Positions 10,313-21,344 of a stretch of DNA of 64,000 bases are shown here, one piece after another. Every line of letters begins with the position of its first letter. Positions within the stretch are counted from its first letter, which is position 1. The position numbers were made by a program, and so were the translations under genes. The stretch is taken from NCBI RefSeq assembly GCF_019399895.1, contig NC_091889.1, forward strand, positions 1,794,501 to 1,858,500, read 5' to 3'. The notes under the pieces are model-generated. The model was not told where the DNA came from. It did not search any database and worked only from the letters and a program-made list of their open reading frames with translations. The DNA is from Cardiocondyla obscurior. Its lineage: Eukaryota; Arthropoda; Insecta; Hymenoptera; Formicidae.

Positions 10313-11540
10313 TTAATTTAAAAATTGTTCAAAGTGCCCTCCTCTTTGTTGCACGCAGAGTCGGGCCCTTCGAACAACGTCTTGCGTCGCTTGATGGACC
10401 ATATGCGGCGTAATGGTAGCGAAGGCCGCAACGATGGCCTCGCGTACCTCGTTTACAGTGCCGTTTCTCTGGGGCTCGACTAAGTTTTTATGTGTCCCCA
10501 TAAAAATAGTCCAGCGGAGTCAAATCTGGCGATCGTGGTGGCCAAATAATTGGACCACCACAACCGATCCACCTGTCGCGAAAGCGTGCGTCTAAAAGTC
10601 GGCGTACTCCTCGACTCCAATGAGCCGGTGCCCCGTCGTGCTGGTAAATCATGTTTCTCCTTGTTGCCAGCGGAATATTTTCAAGAAGACCAGGGAGCTC
10701 GGTGTCCAAAAAATATTCATAAAATTCGCCGGTTAAACGTGGCGGAAGAAAATATGGACCAATCTAATACAAATAAAAAAAAATTTTTGTTACAGAGTAT
10801 TTAATAAAATAATTGTTTTTTTCCGTTTGTACTTGCCACATGATTATCGATGAGTCCCGCCCATACATTTATGGACCATCGATATTGAAAAGCTCCCTGT
10901 CTAATAACATGAGGATTTTCATCCGACCAGTAAAGGCGGTTCCTTAAATTAATTACGCCGTTTGGCGTAAACGTCGACTCGTCAGTCCAGAGGATAGAGT
11001 CTGGAAAAGATGCGTCTCTCCTGCTCTGTGCGAGGAACCCTGCAGTACGAACATTTTTGATAATTATTACTCCCTCAAATTATCACGAATATAACAGTTA
11101 ATAAAAATACCTTCACAGAAATACACCCGTGGTTCGAAATCTCTCGGTAAAAGTTGTTGCACACGCTGGTAATGAAACGGGTGCAACGCATTTTGCCGAA
11201 GAGTATGGTGTATCCTGTATCTCGACAAGTTTAGTTGATACGACGCGCGACGAATACTCATGTCCGGCTGATCTTCGAATAAATGAAGTATTCGTTCTTG
11301 ATTTTCAACCGGAACACGTGCAGGTGCATTATTTATGTTATGCACAAAACATCCCGTTTGCCGTAATCTTTGTACAACCCGTAAAATTGTACGATTACAC
11401 GGGTAATGTGCACGCCCGGGAAATTGTTCGGCGTAAATTTCGGCAGCACGATTCGCGTTTTCGCCGGCTCGTCCATACGCTATTACCATTTCCGTCAATT
11501 CTTCCGAGGAATAATAGCGAGGCATCCTTTCGTTTGACAC
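10313..11540 (-). pseudogene. Mariner-like transposase (DUF4817 type), three exons, two small indels
   Basis: Exon 1 (11540-11111) codes an N-terminal helix-turn-helix region with the Tyr-Ser-Ser-Glu-Glu and Arg-Ala-Ala-Glu-Ile-Tyr-Ala-Glu words typical of DUF4817. A 71-nt GT-AG intron separates it from exon 2 (11039-10837), which holds the Trp-Thr-Asp-Glu-Ser first catalytic Asp. The second intron begins with GCAAGT, a GC-AG donor. Exon 3 (10763-10313) holds His-Asp-Gly-Ala-Pro-Ala-His and Ser-Pro-Asp-Leu, with 36 residues between the two Asp by my count. Two single-base losses near 10490-10508 break exon 3. The product would cut and paste TA-flanked elements in the nucleus; this copy is inactive unless corrected by splicing, which I doubt. 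Confidence 0.85.
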
Positions 11541-11929
11541 ACAAATTTACACTCAGTAAAAGCTTAGGCATTTAAATTTAATATGTAGTTTAATAAGTAA
11601 TTAAATAAAATAGGTTCAACACTTGTGACTTACTTGATAAATTGACAGATGTCGAAAAAGCCAGTTTAAGTTACAAAGATCGTAAACAGACTAAACATTT
11701 TATCTTTTGTCAAATTTATGTATAATACATTATCGACAACATTTACAATATTTTTTAACAATTGATAATAATAAAGGATACTGAAAATGACTTTCAAAAC
11801 AAAACAATACTGAGTGTAAATAGTGTGATAAACGATCTACGGTTCTATTTCTGTGAAGGTATTTTTATTAACTGTTATATTCGTGATATTTTGAGGGAAT
11901 AATAATTATCAAAAAATGTTCGTACTGCA

Positions 11930-12658
11930 GGGTTTCTCGCACAGAGCAGGAGAGACGCATCTTTCCAGACTCTATCCTCTGACTGACGAGTCGACGTTTA
12001 CGCCAAACGGCGTAATTAATTTAAGGAACTGCCTTTACTGGTCGGATAAAAATCCTCATGTTATTAGACAGGGAGTTTTTCAATATCGATGGTCCATAAA
12101 TGTATGGGCGGGACTCATCGATAATCATGTGGCAAGTACAAACAGAAAAAAAACAATTATTTTATTAAATACTGTGTAACCAAAATTTTCTTTTATTTGT
12201 ATTAGATTGGTCCATATTTTCTTCCGCCAGATTTAACCGGCGAATTTTATAAATATTTTTTGAACATCGAGCTCCCTGTTCTTCTTAAAAATATTCCGCT
12301 GGCAACAAGGAGAAACATGATTTACCAGCACGATGGGGCACCGGCTCATTGGAGTCGGGGAGTACGCCGACTTTTAGACGCACGCTTTCGCGACAGGTGG
12401 ATCGGTCGTGGTGGTCCAATTATTTGGCCACCACAATCGCCAGATTTGACTCTATTGGACTATTTTTTATGGGGACACATAAAAAACTTAGTCGAGCCCC
12501 AGAGAAACGGCACTGTAAACGAGGTACGCGAGGCCATCGTTGCGGCCTTCGCTACCATTACGCCGCATATGGTCCATCAAGCGACGCAAGACGTTGTTCG
12601 AAGGGCCCGACTCTGCGTGCAACAAAGAGGAGGGCACTTTGAACAATTTTTAAATTAA
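11930..12658 (+). pseudogene. Inverted second copy of transposase exons 2 and 3
   Basis: Exon 2 (11930-12131) lies after the same intron-1 acceptor (ACTGCAG) but has two single-base losses relative to the left copy, before and within the Asp-Glu-Ser region. The intron again starts with GCAAGT. Exon 3 (12206-12658) is fully open, from Ile-Gly-Pro-Tyr-like residues through the His-Asp-Gly-Ala-Pro and Ser-Pro-Asp boxes to the His-Phe-Glu-Gln-Phe-Leu-Asn end. Exon 1 is absent from this arm: homology starts at about 11850 inside the last codons of exon 1. So the catalytic half exists twice and the DNA-binding half once. Confidence 0.85.
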
Positions 12659-13285
12659 ACTATGACAGTGGATTAGGCCTACCGGGGATACCACGATAAA
12701 AAAAACGCACTATGCTATCTACCGCTAGGTAGTGAGGAAATGATAGCACATCTTAATATTAATAATTTCCTAATATTAAAAATACGTTTTATTTGATGTC
12801 TGAAATCCTAAAGACAACATAATATGTTAATGTTAATATCGTGCTTTCGGAAGCGCGGAAACATTTAATTGTTTGTCGGCACGGTATCATATGATCGCGA
12901 GCGCATTCGTTTCATCTTTGCCGCAAAGACTTCAATACGTGATTGTTTCTTTCTGAGTTGACTCAGATTATATCTTTAAAAACACCGTCGCCGCCGCGGC
13001 CGCGGCCGGCCCCTAAGTTGCTTAGAGCTCATTCGCCGAACCCGCTCGCCAATCAGTATTATTCGACTCGGCTACTTTCTGCAGAAAACGAAACAATGCC
13101 ATCGCCGCGCCCAGCCCATAGATTTCTTAGCGTTCATTCGCCGAGACATAATAATTTTTATAAAATCAACGGTTACGAAGTTTGCATAATTGTATAGGAC
13201 TTTTCGTCTTAAAATATTCTTGTCTACCCCAAAATTTCGGGAGTGACAAAACGAACCGGACACCCTGTATATATGTATATATATA

Positions 13286-13628
13286 CAGGGTGTCCCAGAC
13301 ATAACGAAGGATACTGGGAGGATAGATATTGATTATATAGGTAGACATTTGAAAACCACAGTATTGAGAAAATAAAAATGTATACATAGCGTAAGAGCGA
13401 CAGGAAGCTGCGTGAGTGAGCGCGACAGGCGACGGCGCCATTTCTAGCCATTCGCCTGTCGCGCTCACTCACGCGCAGCTTCCTTGTCGCTCTTACGCTT
13501 ATACAATTTATACATTTTAATTTTTTTCTCAATAACGGTTGAGAATTTTGCAAAATGGTACGGGACTTTTCTACTTGTCTCAATCAATACTATCTATCCT
13601 TCCTGTATCCTTCGTTATGTCTGAACAC

Positions 13629-13633
<5 letters not shown>
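13286..13633. mobile_element. Palindromic MITE 2
   Basis: It begins CAGGGTGTCCCAGACATAAC and ends with the inverted GTTATGTCTGAACACCTGTG, a slightly decayed end. The central hairpin is built from GCGTAAGAGCGACAGGAAGC and its inverse, the same core as MITEs 1, 3, 4 and 5. Confidence 0.85.

Positions 13634-13694
<61 letters not shown>
13634..13694. repeat. (TA)n microsatellite
   Basis: About 60 bp of alternating TA between MITE 2 and the start of the LINE, consistent with a TA-rich target for the CAGGGTG elements. Confidence 0.9.
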
Positions 13695-13697
<3 letters not shown>

Positions 13698-14029
13698 ACT
13701 TTCGTTTCCGATAGCAGAGCGAACGGTTGTGTGTCTGAGCGAGTGCATGTAGAAAAAGGTTTCGGGGGAGTAAAATAGTTTTTCAGAGGTAAAGGGTTGG
13801 TTTGAGGGAAAGAGGAAGGGTTTTTAGGAGGGCAAGTGAAGGGAAAGAGCAAAGGTAAGAATAAAGGGAAAAATCGGGGAAGGTAAAAAGAGGAGTTCAT
13901 TTTGAGGTTAGGTTGGCGGTGACGGGAAAAAACCGTGGGTAAGACAAAGGAAAAGAGGAAGGCAAGGGGGCAAAGGAGAGAGGTAGAGGTATCAAAGACA
14001 AAGGGAAAAGAGATAAGGAAAATTGAAAA

Positions 14030-15004
14030 ATGAGCGAGCAGGAAAAAGGAAATGTGGAGAGTGGAAATGAGGAAAGAAAAGAGGAAAAAGGAGAAGAGAA
14101 AATAAAAAAGAAAATGGGAAGGCCTGCAAAGGTAGAGATGTTAAGAAGAGAAAGGGCTAACAGCATGCCAATTTTGGAAGCGTGGAAGCAAGGAGAGAAA
14201 GGGAAGGAAAGACAGGAAGAAAAAGGCGAAATAGAGGGCTTGGAAGGATTTAGCAAAAGTGTGAAAGTGTACAGTTCACCGGTGAAAGCAACAGGAGAGG
14301 GAGGTGAAGGGGGAATAAGCAAGGAAGGTTTTGAAGAGGTAATAAAGGAAATGAGAAGTGGATTTGCAAGGATTCAAGCGCAGATGGAGGAAGTAAGGGA
14401 AATAAAGGTACAAATAAGAAAAGAAATAGAAGATTTGAAGATAATATGGAAAAAAGAGAAGATAGACTTAGAGAAAAGAATGGACGAGATGGAAAAAAGA
14501 ATAAGGGAAAAAAAATATGAGGGAGGTAAACTGGAAATACCAGAAGAAATACAGGGAAAGGTTTTGAGTTTAGAAGAAAGAACGAGAATGCTGGAAATGG
14601 CAAAAGAAAGAGAAAAGAAAGAATGGAGGAAAAACAATTTAATAATAAGAGGTATAAAGATAAAAAGTGAGGAAAAAAAGGCGCTGAAAGAACAAGTGGG
14701 GGAAATAATAGAAGCAACAGGAGTGAAAGCAAAGATAGAGGATGTAAATAAGATAGGTGGAGTAAATAAAGGAGGTTATGGTATGGTGTGGGTAAAGATG
14801 GAAAATTTTAAAGAAAAATTGGAAATATTAAGATGTAAGGGAAAATTAAAGGACAGGACGGAATGGATAGGAGACGATCTGACAGAATACGAAAGGAAAG
14901 TGGAATGGCTCATAAAGAGAGAAGCGGATAAATTGAAAAGAGAAGGAAAACAGGTAAAAATAGGGTACAAGAAGATATGGGTAAATAAAGAAATGTGGAT
15001 ATAG
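14030..15004 (+). CDS. LINE ORF1 protein, coiled coil plus RNA-binding domain
   Basis: The 324 residues are very rich in Glu and Lys. Residues about 100-200 form a long heptad-like coiled coil (Met-Glu-Glu-Val-Arg-Glu-Ile-Lys and similar). Residues about 205-320 resemble the RNA-recognition and C-terminal part of L1-type ORF1 proteins: Asn-Asn-Leu-Ile-Ile-Arg-Gly-Ile, then Trp-Val-Lys-Met-Glu, then Trp-Ile-Gly-Asp-Asp-Leu-Thr. It would coat the LINE RNA as a trimeric chaperone (family knowledge). The TAG at 15002-15004 may be a premature stop, because the same frame stays open to a TAA near 15111. Confidence 0.7.
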   Translation: MSEQEKGNVESGNEERKEEKGEEKIKKKMGRPAKVEMLRRERANSMPILEAWKQGEKGKERQEEKGEIEGLEGFSKSVKVYSSPVKATGEGGEGGISKEGFEEVIKEMRSGFARIQAQMEEVREIKVQIRKEIEDLKIIWKKEKIDLEKRMDEMEKRIREKKYEGGKLEIPEEIQGKVLSLEERTRMLEMAKEREKKEWRKNNLIIRGIKIKSEEKKALKEQVGEIIEATGVKAKIEDVNKIGGVNKGGYGMVWVKMENFKEKLEILRCKGKLKDRTEWIGDDLTEYERKVEWLIKREADKLKREGKQVKIGYKKIWVNKEMWI

Positions 15005-15150
15005 GATGACCTGAAGGAAGAATTGAGAAAATGGGATGGTGCGAAAGAATTTGAAAAAGATGGGAATAAAAGGAAGAAGGTGATAGCAGATAGACTAAAT
15101 GCAAGTTTTTAAAAAGAGGCGGAAGAAGAGAACGAAATGAGCTGGAAAAA

Positions 15151-18100
15151 GTGGAGAGAAAAGAGGAGGAAGGAGAAAAAGAAAAGGATGAAGAAAAAAA
15201 TAGAAAAAGGAAAGATAAAAGGCAAAAAGAAAAAGAAAAGGAGAAAAAGGAGAAAGGAAAGGAAAAGGCAGAGGTAAAAGACAGAAACGTGAGAATAGTT
15301 TTTTGGAATGTGGCAGGAATAGAAAACAAGGATGAAGATTTTTGGAAGAACATGGAGAAATGGGAGGTGATATATATGTGTGAAACTTGGTTGGAAGAAA
15401 AAAAATGGAAGGGGTTAAGAAGTAAACTGCCAAAGGGCTATAAATGGATAAATAAGGGGGCAGAAAAGAAAAATAAGAAAGGGAGGGCAATGGGGGGAAT
15501 GGTGATGGGATGGAGGGAGGAATTGGAAGGAGAGGAAGAATTAGAATTTAAAGATAGAAAAAGAATGATAGGAATAAAGATAAAAAGTGGAAAGGTATGG
15601 TGGAAAATAGCAGGGGTATACGTAAATGAGGATTTAGAAGACATAACAGAGAACATGAGAAATTGGATGGATGAAAAAGAGGAAGGAACGAGATATCTGA
15701 TAGGAGGAGACTTTAATGTGAGGACGGGAGAAGAGGGCGGGCTATGGGATGAGGAAAAAGAAGAAGAAGACAAGGAAGAGAGAAAAAGGAAAACAAAAGA
15801 TAAAAAAATTACAGGAAAAGGAAAAAAATTTTGTAAAGCTCTGGAAGAAGCAGGATGGGGAATAGTTAATGGTTGCACAAGAGGAGATGAAGAGGGTGAA
15901 TGGACATATGTAGGGGGAAGAGGAAAAACAGTAATAGATTATGTGATCAGTAATGTGGAATCAAAAGGAGAAATAGTAGAAATGAAGGTGGGGGAAGAAG
16001 TGGACTCAGACCACTTACCGTTAATAGTGACGATTAAAAGGGAGGGAGAAAAGAGGAGAAGATGTAAATATGGTATAAAAAAGAGCACGAGACTGGCTTG
16101 GGGTGAGAAGGAGAGAAAAATGTTCAGGGAAAAATATAAAGAAAAAAGAGAGAAAGAAAATAATACGGAGGAAAATTGGAGAAGTTTTAGTAAGGAACTG
16201 GAGAAAACAAAGAAAGTAGTTAAAAAGGAAATGAAAAAAGAGGAGGGGGAAAAACCAAAAGAAAGATGGTGGAATGAAGATTGTAAAAAGAAAAAAGGTG
16301 AAGTAAAAGAAGAAATGTTAAATTGGAGGAAGGGGGAAGGGAGTGAGGAGAATTACAAAAAGAAGAAAAGAGAAAATAAAATACTATGTGAGGAGAAAAA
16401 ATTGCAAGAAAAGGTGAGATGGGAGAAAGAAATAGAAAAGATTAGAACAGAGGGAGAAGTATGGAAAGTAGTAAACAAAGGAAGAAAAAAAAGGAAGGAA
16501 GTGGAGGAAAAAATAAAGATTGAAGAGTGGGACGGATATTTTAAGGAAATGTTAGAAGGAGTGGAATGGAGAGTAAGAGAAGAATTAGGAGGAAAGAGAA
16601 TAGAAGACAATGAGGAAGATATAAATAGAGAGGAATTTGAAAATGTAATAAGAAAGTTGAAAAAAGGAAAAGCTGCAGGAAGTGATGGTTTAGAAAATGA
16701 AATATGGAAATGGGGAGGGGGGGAAGTAAAAGAGAAATTATGGGAAACGTGCAAAAGGGTATGGAGGGGGAGGATGCCGGAGGAATGAAGAGAAGATGTG
16801 ATAGTTCCGGTGCTAAAAAGAGGAAAAGGGGAAAAAGTAGAAGAGTATAGAGGGATAACGCTGACACAGACTGCGTACAAAGTGTATGCATCTGTGTTAG
16901 CAGAAAGACTAAGAAAGGAAATAGAGGAAAAAGAAATATTACCGCAGAGTCAAGCCGGTTTTAGAAGAGACATGGGGACAGTGGATCAAATATATGTGCT
17001 AAATTATTTGCTAAATAAGAAGATAGAAGAAAAGGAAGGTAAAATGGTAATTGTGTTTATAGATATGAAAGCGGCTTTTGACTCTGTAGACAGGAGAAAA
17101 TTGGTGGAAACAATGAAGAAAAGAGGGGTAAGGGAGGGATTGATAAGAAGGTGTGAAGAAATATTAGAGGAAACGGTGAATAAAGTAAAGGTGAAGGATA
17201 AAGAGGGGAAAAGTTTCTGGACAACAAAAGGAGTAAGACAGGGTTGTCCGCTTAGTCCTAGCTTGTTCACGCTCTTGTTGGCAGACATAGATGAAGAATT
17301 AGAAAAAGGAGGATGGGGAGGTATAAGAATAAAAGACAGGAGAGTTTACTCGCTGGCGTATGCGGATGACATTGCGCTACTGGCAGAAAATGAGGCAGGA
17401 ATGAAAGGAATGATTAAAAGTATGGAAGAATATGTAAAGGAAAAGGGATTGGAAGTGAATGTAAAGAAAACAAAGATAATGAGGTGTAGAAAGGGGGGAG
17501 GAAGATGGAAAAAAACTAAATGGGTATGGAAAGGGGAAGAAATAGAGAAAGTAAAAAGTTTCAAGTATTTGGGATACACAATTATGAGAAATGGAGAGCA
17601 GAAAGAGCATGTAAAGGACAGAGTAAGAAGAGCGGCAAGAATAATGGGGCAGGTGTGGAGTATAGGTAAAAGAAAATTCGAAAAAGATTGGAGTAAAAGA
17701 ATATGGCTATTTGATAAACTGGTATGGTCGGTTATTAATTACGGCGTGGAAATATGGGGATGGAAGGAAAGAGAAGAGGTGGAGATATTACAGGAAAAAT
17801 ACCTGAGATGGGTGCTGGGAGTAAGAAGATATGTACCAGGATATATGGTGAGAGAAGAACTACAGAGGGATAAATTGAAAGGTAGAGCAAGGATGAGAGC
17901 ATGGAAATATGAAAAAAGGTTAGAAGAAGGGAAAGGAGGGGTTCTAGCAAAATGGTGCTGGGAAGAAATGAAGGAAAGAGCAAGGGAGGAAAGAAGCAAG
18001 GGAAAATGGGAAAAAGAAAGAGAGGAATTTTTGAAAAATTTGGTGGTCGGGAAAAGAGGTGGAAGATTTAAGAGAAAGAGGGGAAATAAGGGGGAATATT

Positions 18101-18533
18101 TGGTGAAAAAGGATAAAGAATGGCAAAGAGAGGAAAGATGGAAAAAAATAAGAGAGTCAAGATTTAATAAGTATTATAAAAAGTGAAAGAGGAAGGGATA
18201 CCAGGATATTTGAAATTGGGATGGAAAGAAGAAAAATGGCAAAGAATGGCAAAATTTAGATTAGGGGAGGAAATGAGAGGAAATAAATATTGGGAGGAAG
18301 AGGAGAAAAGAAAATGTAGAATATGTTTGGAGAAGGAAGAAACGTGGGAACATATATGGGAGGAATGTATAGATTGGGGAAACGAGAATAGTTGGGAGGA
18401 AATGGTGAAGGAAATTCTGGGAGAGGAAGGAAGGGGGATAGATTGGTTGAAAATTTGGAAAGAACAAGGGAGAAAAATAGGAGTGATTGAAAGTATGAAA
18501 GAAAAAGCGTCGGAAGCGGGGGTCCAAAGATAG
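15151..18533 (+). pseudogene. LINE ORF2: endonuclease, reverse transcriptase, Cys-His finger; one stop, one frameshift
   Basis: After a Lys/Glu-rich leader, an APE-type endonuclease spans about residues 47-295 (Phe-Trp-Asn-Val-Ala-Gly, Cys-Glu-Thr-Trp-Leu, Gly-Gly-Asp-Phe-Asn, Ser-Asp-His-Leu-Pro). The reverse transcriptase follows (Tyr-Arg-Gly-Ile-Thr-Leu; Asp-Met-Lys-Ala-Ala-Phe-Asp; Gln-Gly-Cys-Pro-Leu-Ser; the catalytic Ala-Tyr-Ala-Asp-Asp). The C terminus has a Cys-x2-Cys-x8-His-x4-Cys finger. A TGA at 16786-16788 sits where this family usually has Trp; the frame is otherwise open across it. A one-base change in the A-run near 18178-18183 shifts the last 110 residues. The product would nick target DNA and prime reverse transcription from it. 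Confidence 0.85.
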
Positions 18534-18798
18534 AATTTAAGGTAGAATTAAGGCAAAACAATGTAAAGTATGAATGGAAGTGTGATCTCTCTCTCTCTCG
18601 ACGCGTAGGCAATAGAAAAAGGCGTAGATATAAGTTTTTACTTTCAGGAAACGGCTGTAAGAAGAAAGAAGATTATAAAAGTAGAAATAGTTTAGAGATA
18701 AGAATGAAGTTTGAAAATATAATTATGAAATTGTAAACAGAAAATTGGGGAAGCAAAAGTCCCGGTGTACCTCTGAGGAGAAATAAACACCTTATATA

Positions 18799-19166
18799 CA
18801 GGGTGTCCCAGATCAGTGGACGATGCCGTAAATAATAGGTAGATTTAATCGAATTAAAACGAAAAGTCCTTTACCATTTTGAAAAATTCTCAATAGTTTT
18901 CGAGAAAAAAATTAAAATATATAAAATTTATAAGCGTAAGAGCGACAAGAAAGCTGCGCGTGAGTGAGCGCGACAGGCGAATGACTAGAAATGGCACCGT
19001 AGTCTGTCGCGCTCACTCAGCCTACGCTTCCTCGTCGCTCTTACGCGTACATAAATTAATTTTTTTCTTGAAAACTATTGAGAATTTTCAAAATGGTACA
19101 GGACTTTTGTTTTAATTTGATTAAATCTACCTATCATTTTCGGCATCGTCCATGATCTGAGACACC

Positions 19167-19169
<3 letters not shown>
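18799..19169. mobile_element. Palindromic MITE 3
   Basis: CAGGGTGTCCCAGATCAGTGG at the left, inverted as a CATGATCTGAGACACCCTG-type end at the right, TA on both sides. Arms contain GCGTAAGAGCGACAAGAAAGC and its inverse. It was inserted right behind the LINE tail. Confidence 0.9.

Positions 19170-19227
<58 letters not shown>
19170..19227. repeat. (TA)n microsatellite
   Basis: About 58 bp of alternating TA. The following 19228-20100 is AT-rich with no recognisable gene; an initial odorant-receptor exon could hide there but I could not find one. Confidence 0.9.
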
Positions 19228-19228
<1 letters not shown>

Positions 19229-20103
19229 CAATAATAAATATATATGAATATAACTTATTTACGTAAATTATAAAATGTTTTGACGATCAATAATATTTTT
19301 TACACTTTTATTGCTATTAACAATGCTTATAATTAAAAAGTTTTCAAATTCCTACCTGGAAGAATGAGAACTGAATAAAACGATCAATTTTATGTCTAGA
19401 CAATTAGTAATACACAGTATGTAAGTCTTCTTGTATAACTTAACGTAGAGATATGTGGAGATGATCTAAGTATCTTTCTTTTTGATATAATATAACAATT
19501 ATTATTGCAAATTTTTTTTTCGCATAAAGTTTTATGCTGTAAACGTGAAACAAGGAGATATAAAATATTTAAAACACTTGTAAATTTTTTCAATACTATC
19601 TAGAAATGGTATAAAGACCATGAGCTTGGAAAGACATTTGGAAAATAACAAATGACATTATTTCCTGAAAAAGAATTAGAGGTTCAGTCTTTAGATAACA
19701 TTCGACATGAAAAATTTGAAACCTACATACCAGGTGCATGTGCATATTATTATTGCAATTATTGCAACTAAAGAAACAATTGTAAACAGTATAATTATTT
19801 ATAATAAAAAATAATAGTTTTATTTGTCTATTATTTAAGTTGAGTTTTATTTCGTAACTATTAATAAAAGTATCGTATCATGTTTTTCAATTCGATGTTC
19901 ATTTTTTAATGATTCTAATAACCATAGTTATTTAAAAAAGAAGATTTTTATTATTTCTTATTTTTAAATAATTTTTAAATGTATATAACTAATAAAAATT
20001 ATTATTAATGTAATTATTTTTTATTTAAAATAATTATTAGTGTTTATACTTCACATTCTATAATACTTTTTATAAATTATCGTATTTATTGAACTTTTTA
20101 CAG

Positions 20104-20377
20104 GTAGATTTCGAATGGGCAGTGAAATTAAATCGTATCTCTTTAGAGATTATTGGACTATGGCCTAAAACCGCGCAGAATTCTCAACAAAAATTAATGT
20201 GCAATTTTCGAACACTTGTTGTATTTTTGGCGCTAACATTCGGTATGCTGATTCCTTCTATACATTCCCTCATAAAAATTTTTGGAGATATCATGTTAAT
20301 GATAGATAATTTACAATTTACTTTACCTGGTATAAGCTGCTCAATAAGAATCGCAGTTTTTTGGTGGAAAAAAGAAA
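20104..20377 (+). CDS. Odorant receptor, N-terminal exon
   Basis: The exon starts after a TTTTTACAG acceptor and ends at GAAA|GTAAGT, in phase 1. It codes an Asp-Phe-Glu-Trp-Ala-Val-Lys-Leu-Asn-Arg start and a Gly-Leu-Trp-Pro-Lys word, both hallmarks of hymenopteran odorant receptors (7tm_6), then TM1 and TM2 and a Phe-Trp-Trp-Lys-Lys-Glu end. The protein would be a ligand-tuning subunit of an odorant-gated cation channel with Orco in antennal neurons (family knowledge). The start codon must lie in an upstream exon that I did not find, or the gene is incomplete. The next exon (29510) fits in phase after a 9.1-kb intron filled with transposons. Confidence 0.8.
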
Positions 20378-21344
20378 GTAAGTAATTTTCTATTAAAATT
20401 TAGAATTGCAAAATGTAATAAGCTTGAATGATATACATAAAAAATTTATAATCATATTATAGTAATCTTTAATTAGACGATATTATTTACATTTTTATGT
20501 GTCAATTAAATTATTTGTAATATTCAACATTTTAATATAATTTAGACATGTAAAAATATCTGTTAATTACTTTAATTTTAGTCATTAATAAAGAAAAAAA
20601 TTTAAACTAAATAAAAAAGTTATTATTTTCAAATTTTTAGAATTTTTAATAAAAAAATAATTAATGAAAAAATTTATTAATCGTTATGTATCTGAGTAAT
20701 TTAACAATAAAAACTGCTTAATGTTACATATAATAACAGTGTTTAAAAGTGTGCTTTTATAAATGTCATATTGCATATACAGGGTGTCTCAGCCCATGTG
20801 TAAAATCCATTACAGATAGGTGGGTCTTGAGGAGATAAATGAAAAAGTCTTTGACCGTTTCAAAAAATTCTCATTAGTTATTGAGAAAAATAATTATTTT
20901 GTGTAGCCTAAGATTGCGAGAGGCGGCGGCGAGGCGAGGCGACGACGCGTGAGACGGAGTAAAAATCGACACGCGAGCGAGACGATGCGACAATGCGCGC
21001 GTAAGGCGAACCGACAGTGTGCAGGCGGAGTTAAGAACGACACGCGAGCGAGACGAGGCAGTAATACGCGCGTGAGGCGAGCCGACAATGTGCGAGGCGA
21101 ATCGAAGAACGACGCGTGCGGAACGAGGCGACAATGCGCGCGTGAGGCGAGCCGACAATGTGCGAGACAAAAACATACGATGCGAGGCGAACGACGACGT
21201 GCAAGTAAAAATTACAAATTTAAAGTTAGTAATTATTACACGGCGTAAAAACGGCTATCCTTTCCGCACCACCTATCGAGGTAGATAGCATGGCGCGTTT
21301 TTTTTAGAGTGGTTTCCCCGGTAGGCCTAATCCACTGTAACAAC

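Larger units (their letters stand above)
9718..13267. mobile_element. Palindromic mariner-like element 1
   Basis: CAGGGTGTCCGGTTCGTTTT at the left returns inverted at the right end (CACCCTG at 13261-13267), with TA at both sides. The arms are far longer than normal terminal repeats: roughly 9718-11110 is repeated inverted at roughly 11850-13267, including transposase exons 2 and 3. Only the centre (exon 1 and about 300 bp upstream) is single-copy. The arms differ by scattered indels, so the duplication is not brand new. Confidence 0.85.
13695..18795 (+). mobile_element. LINE (APE-type non-LTR retrotransposon), near full length
   Basis: It contains ORF1 (14030-15004) and ORF2 (15151-18533). 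The 5' end near GGACTTTCGTTTCCGATAGC is matched by a decayed copy starting near 30680. After ORF2 comes GGGGTCC and then a CTCTCTCTCTC run at 18587-18598; the other copies also have TC runs after this point. The + strand is extremely purine-rich throughout. Family assignment within the R1/I/Jockey group is uncertain. Confidence 0.85.

Noticed and set aside
13897..18612. Many long minus-strand open frames rich in Ser, Phe, Leu and Pro
   Set aside because: They are the complement of the purine-rich LINE coding strand and have no domain features.
21088..21288. Arg/Ala/Asn-rich open frames in the ends of element 2 (also 23657-24115)
   Set aside because: They come from the GCGACAATGCGCGCG repeats in the terminal arms.
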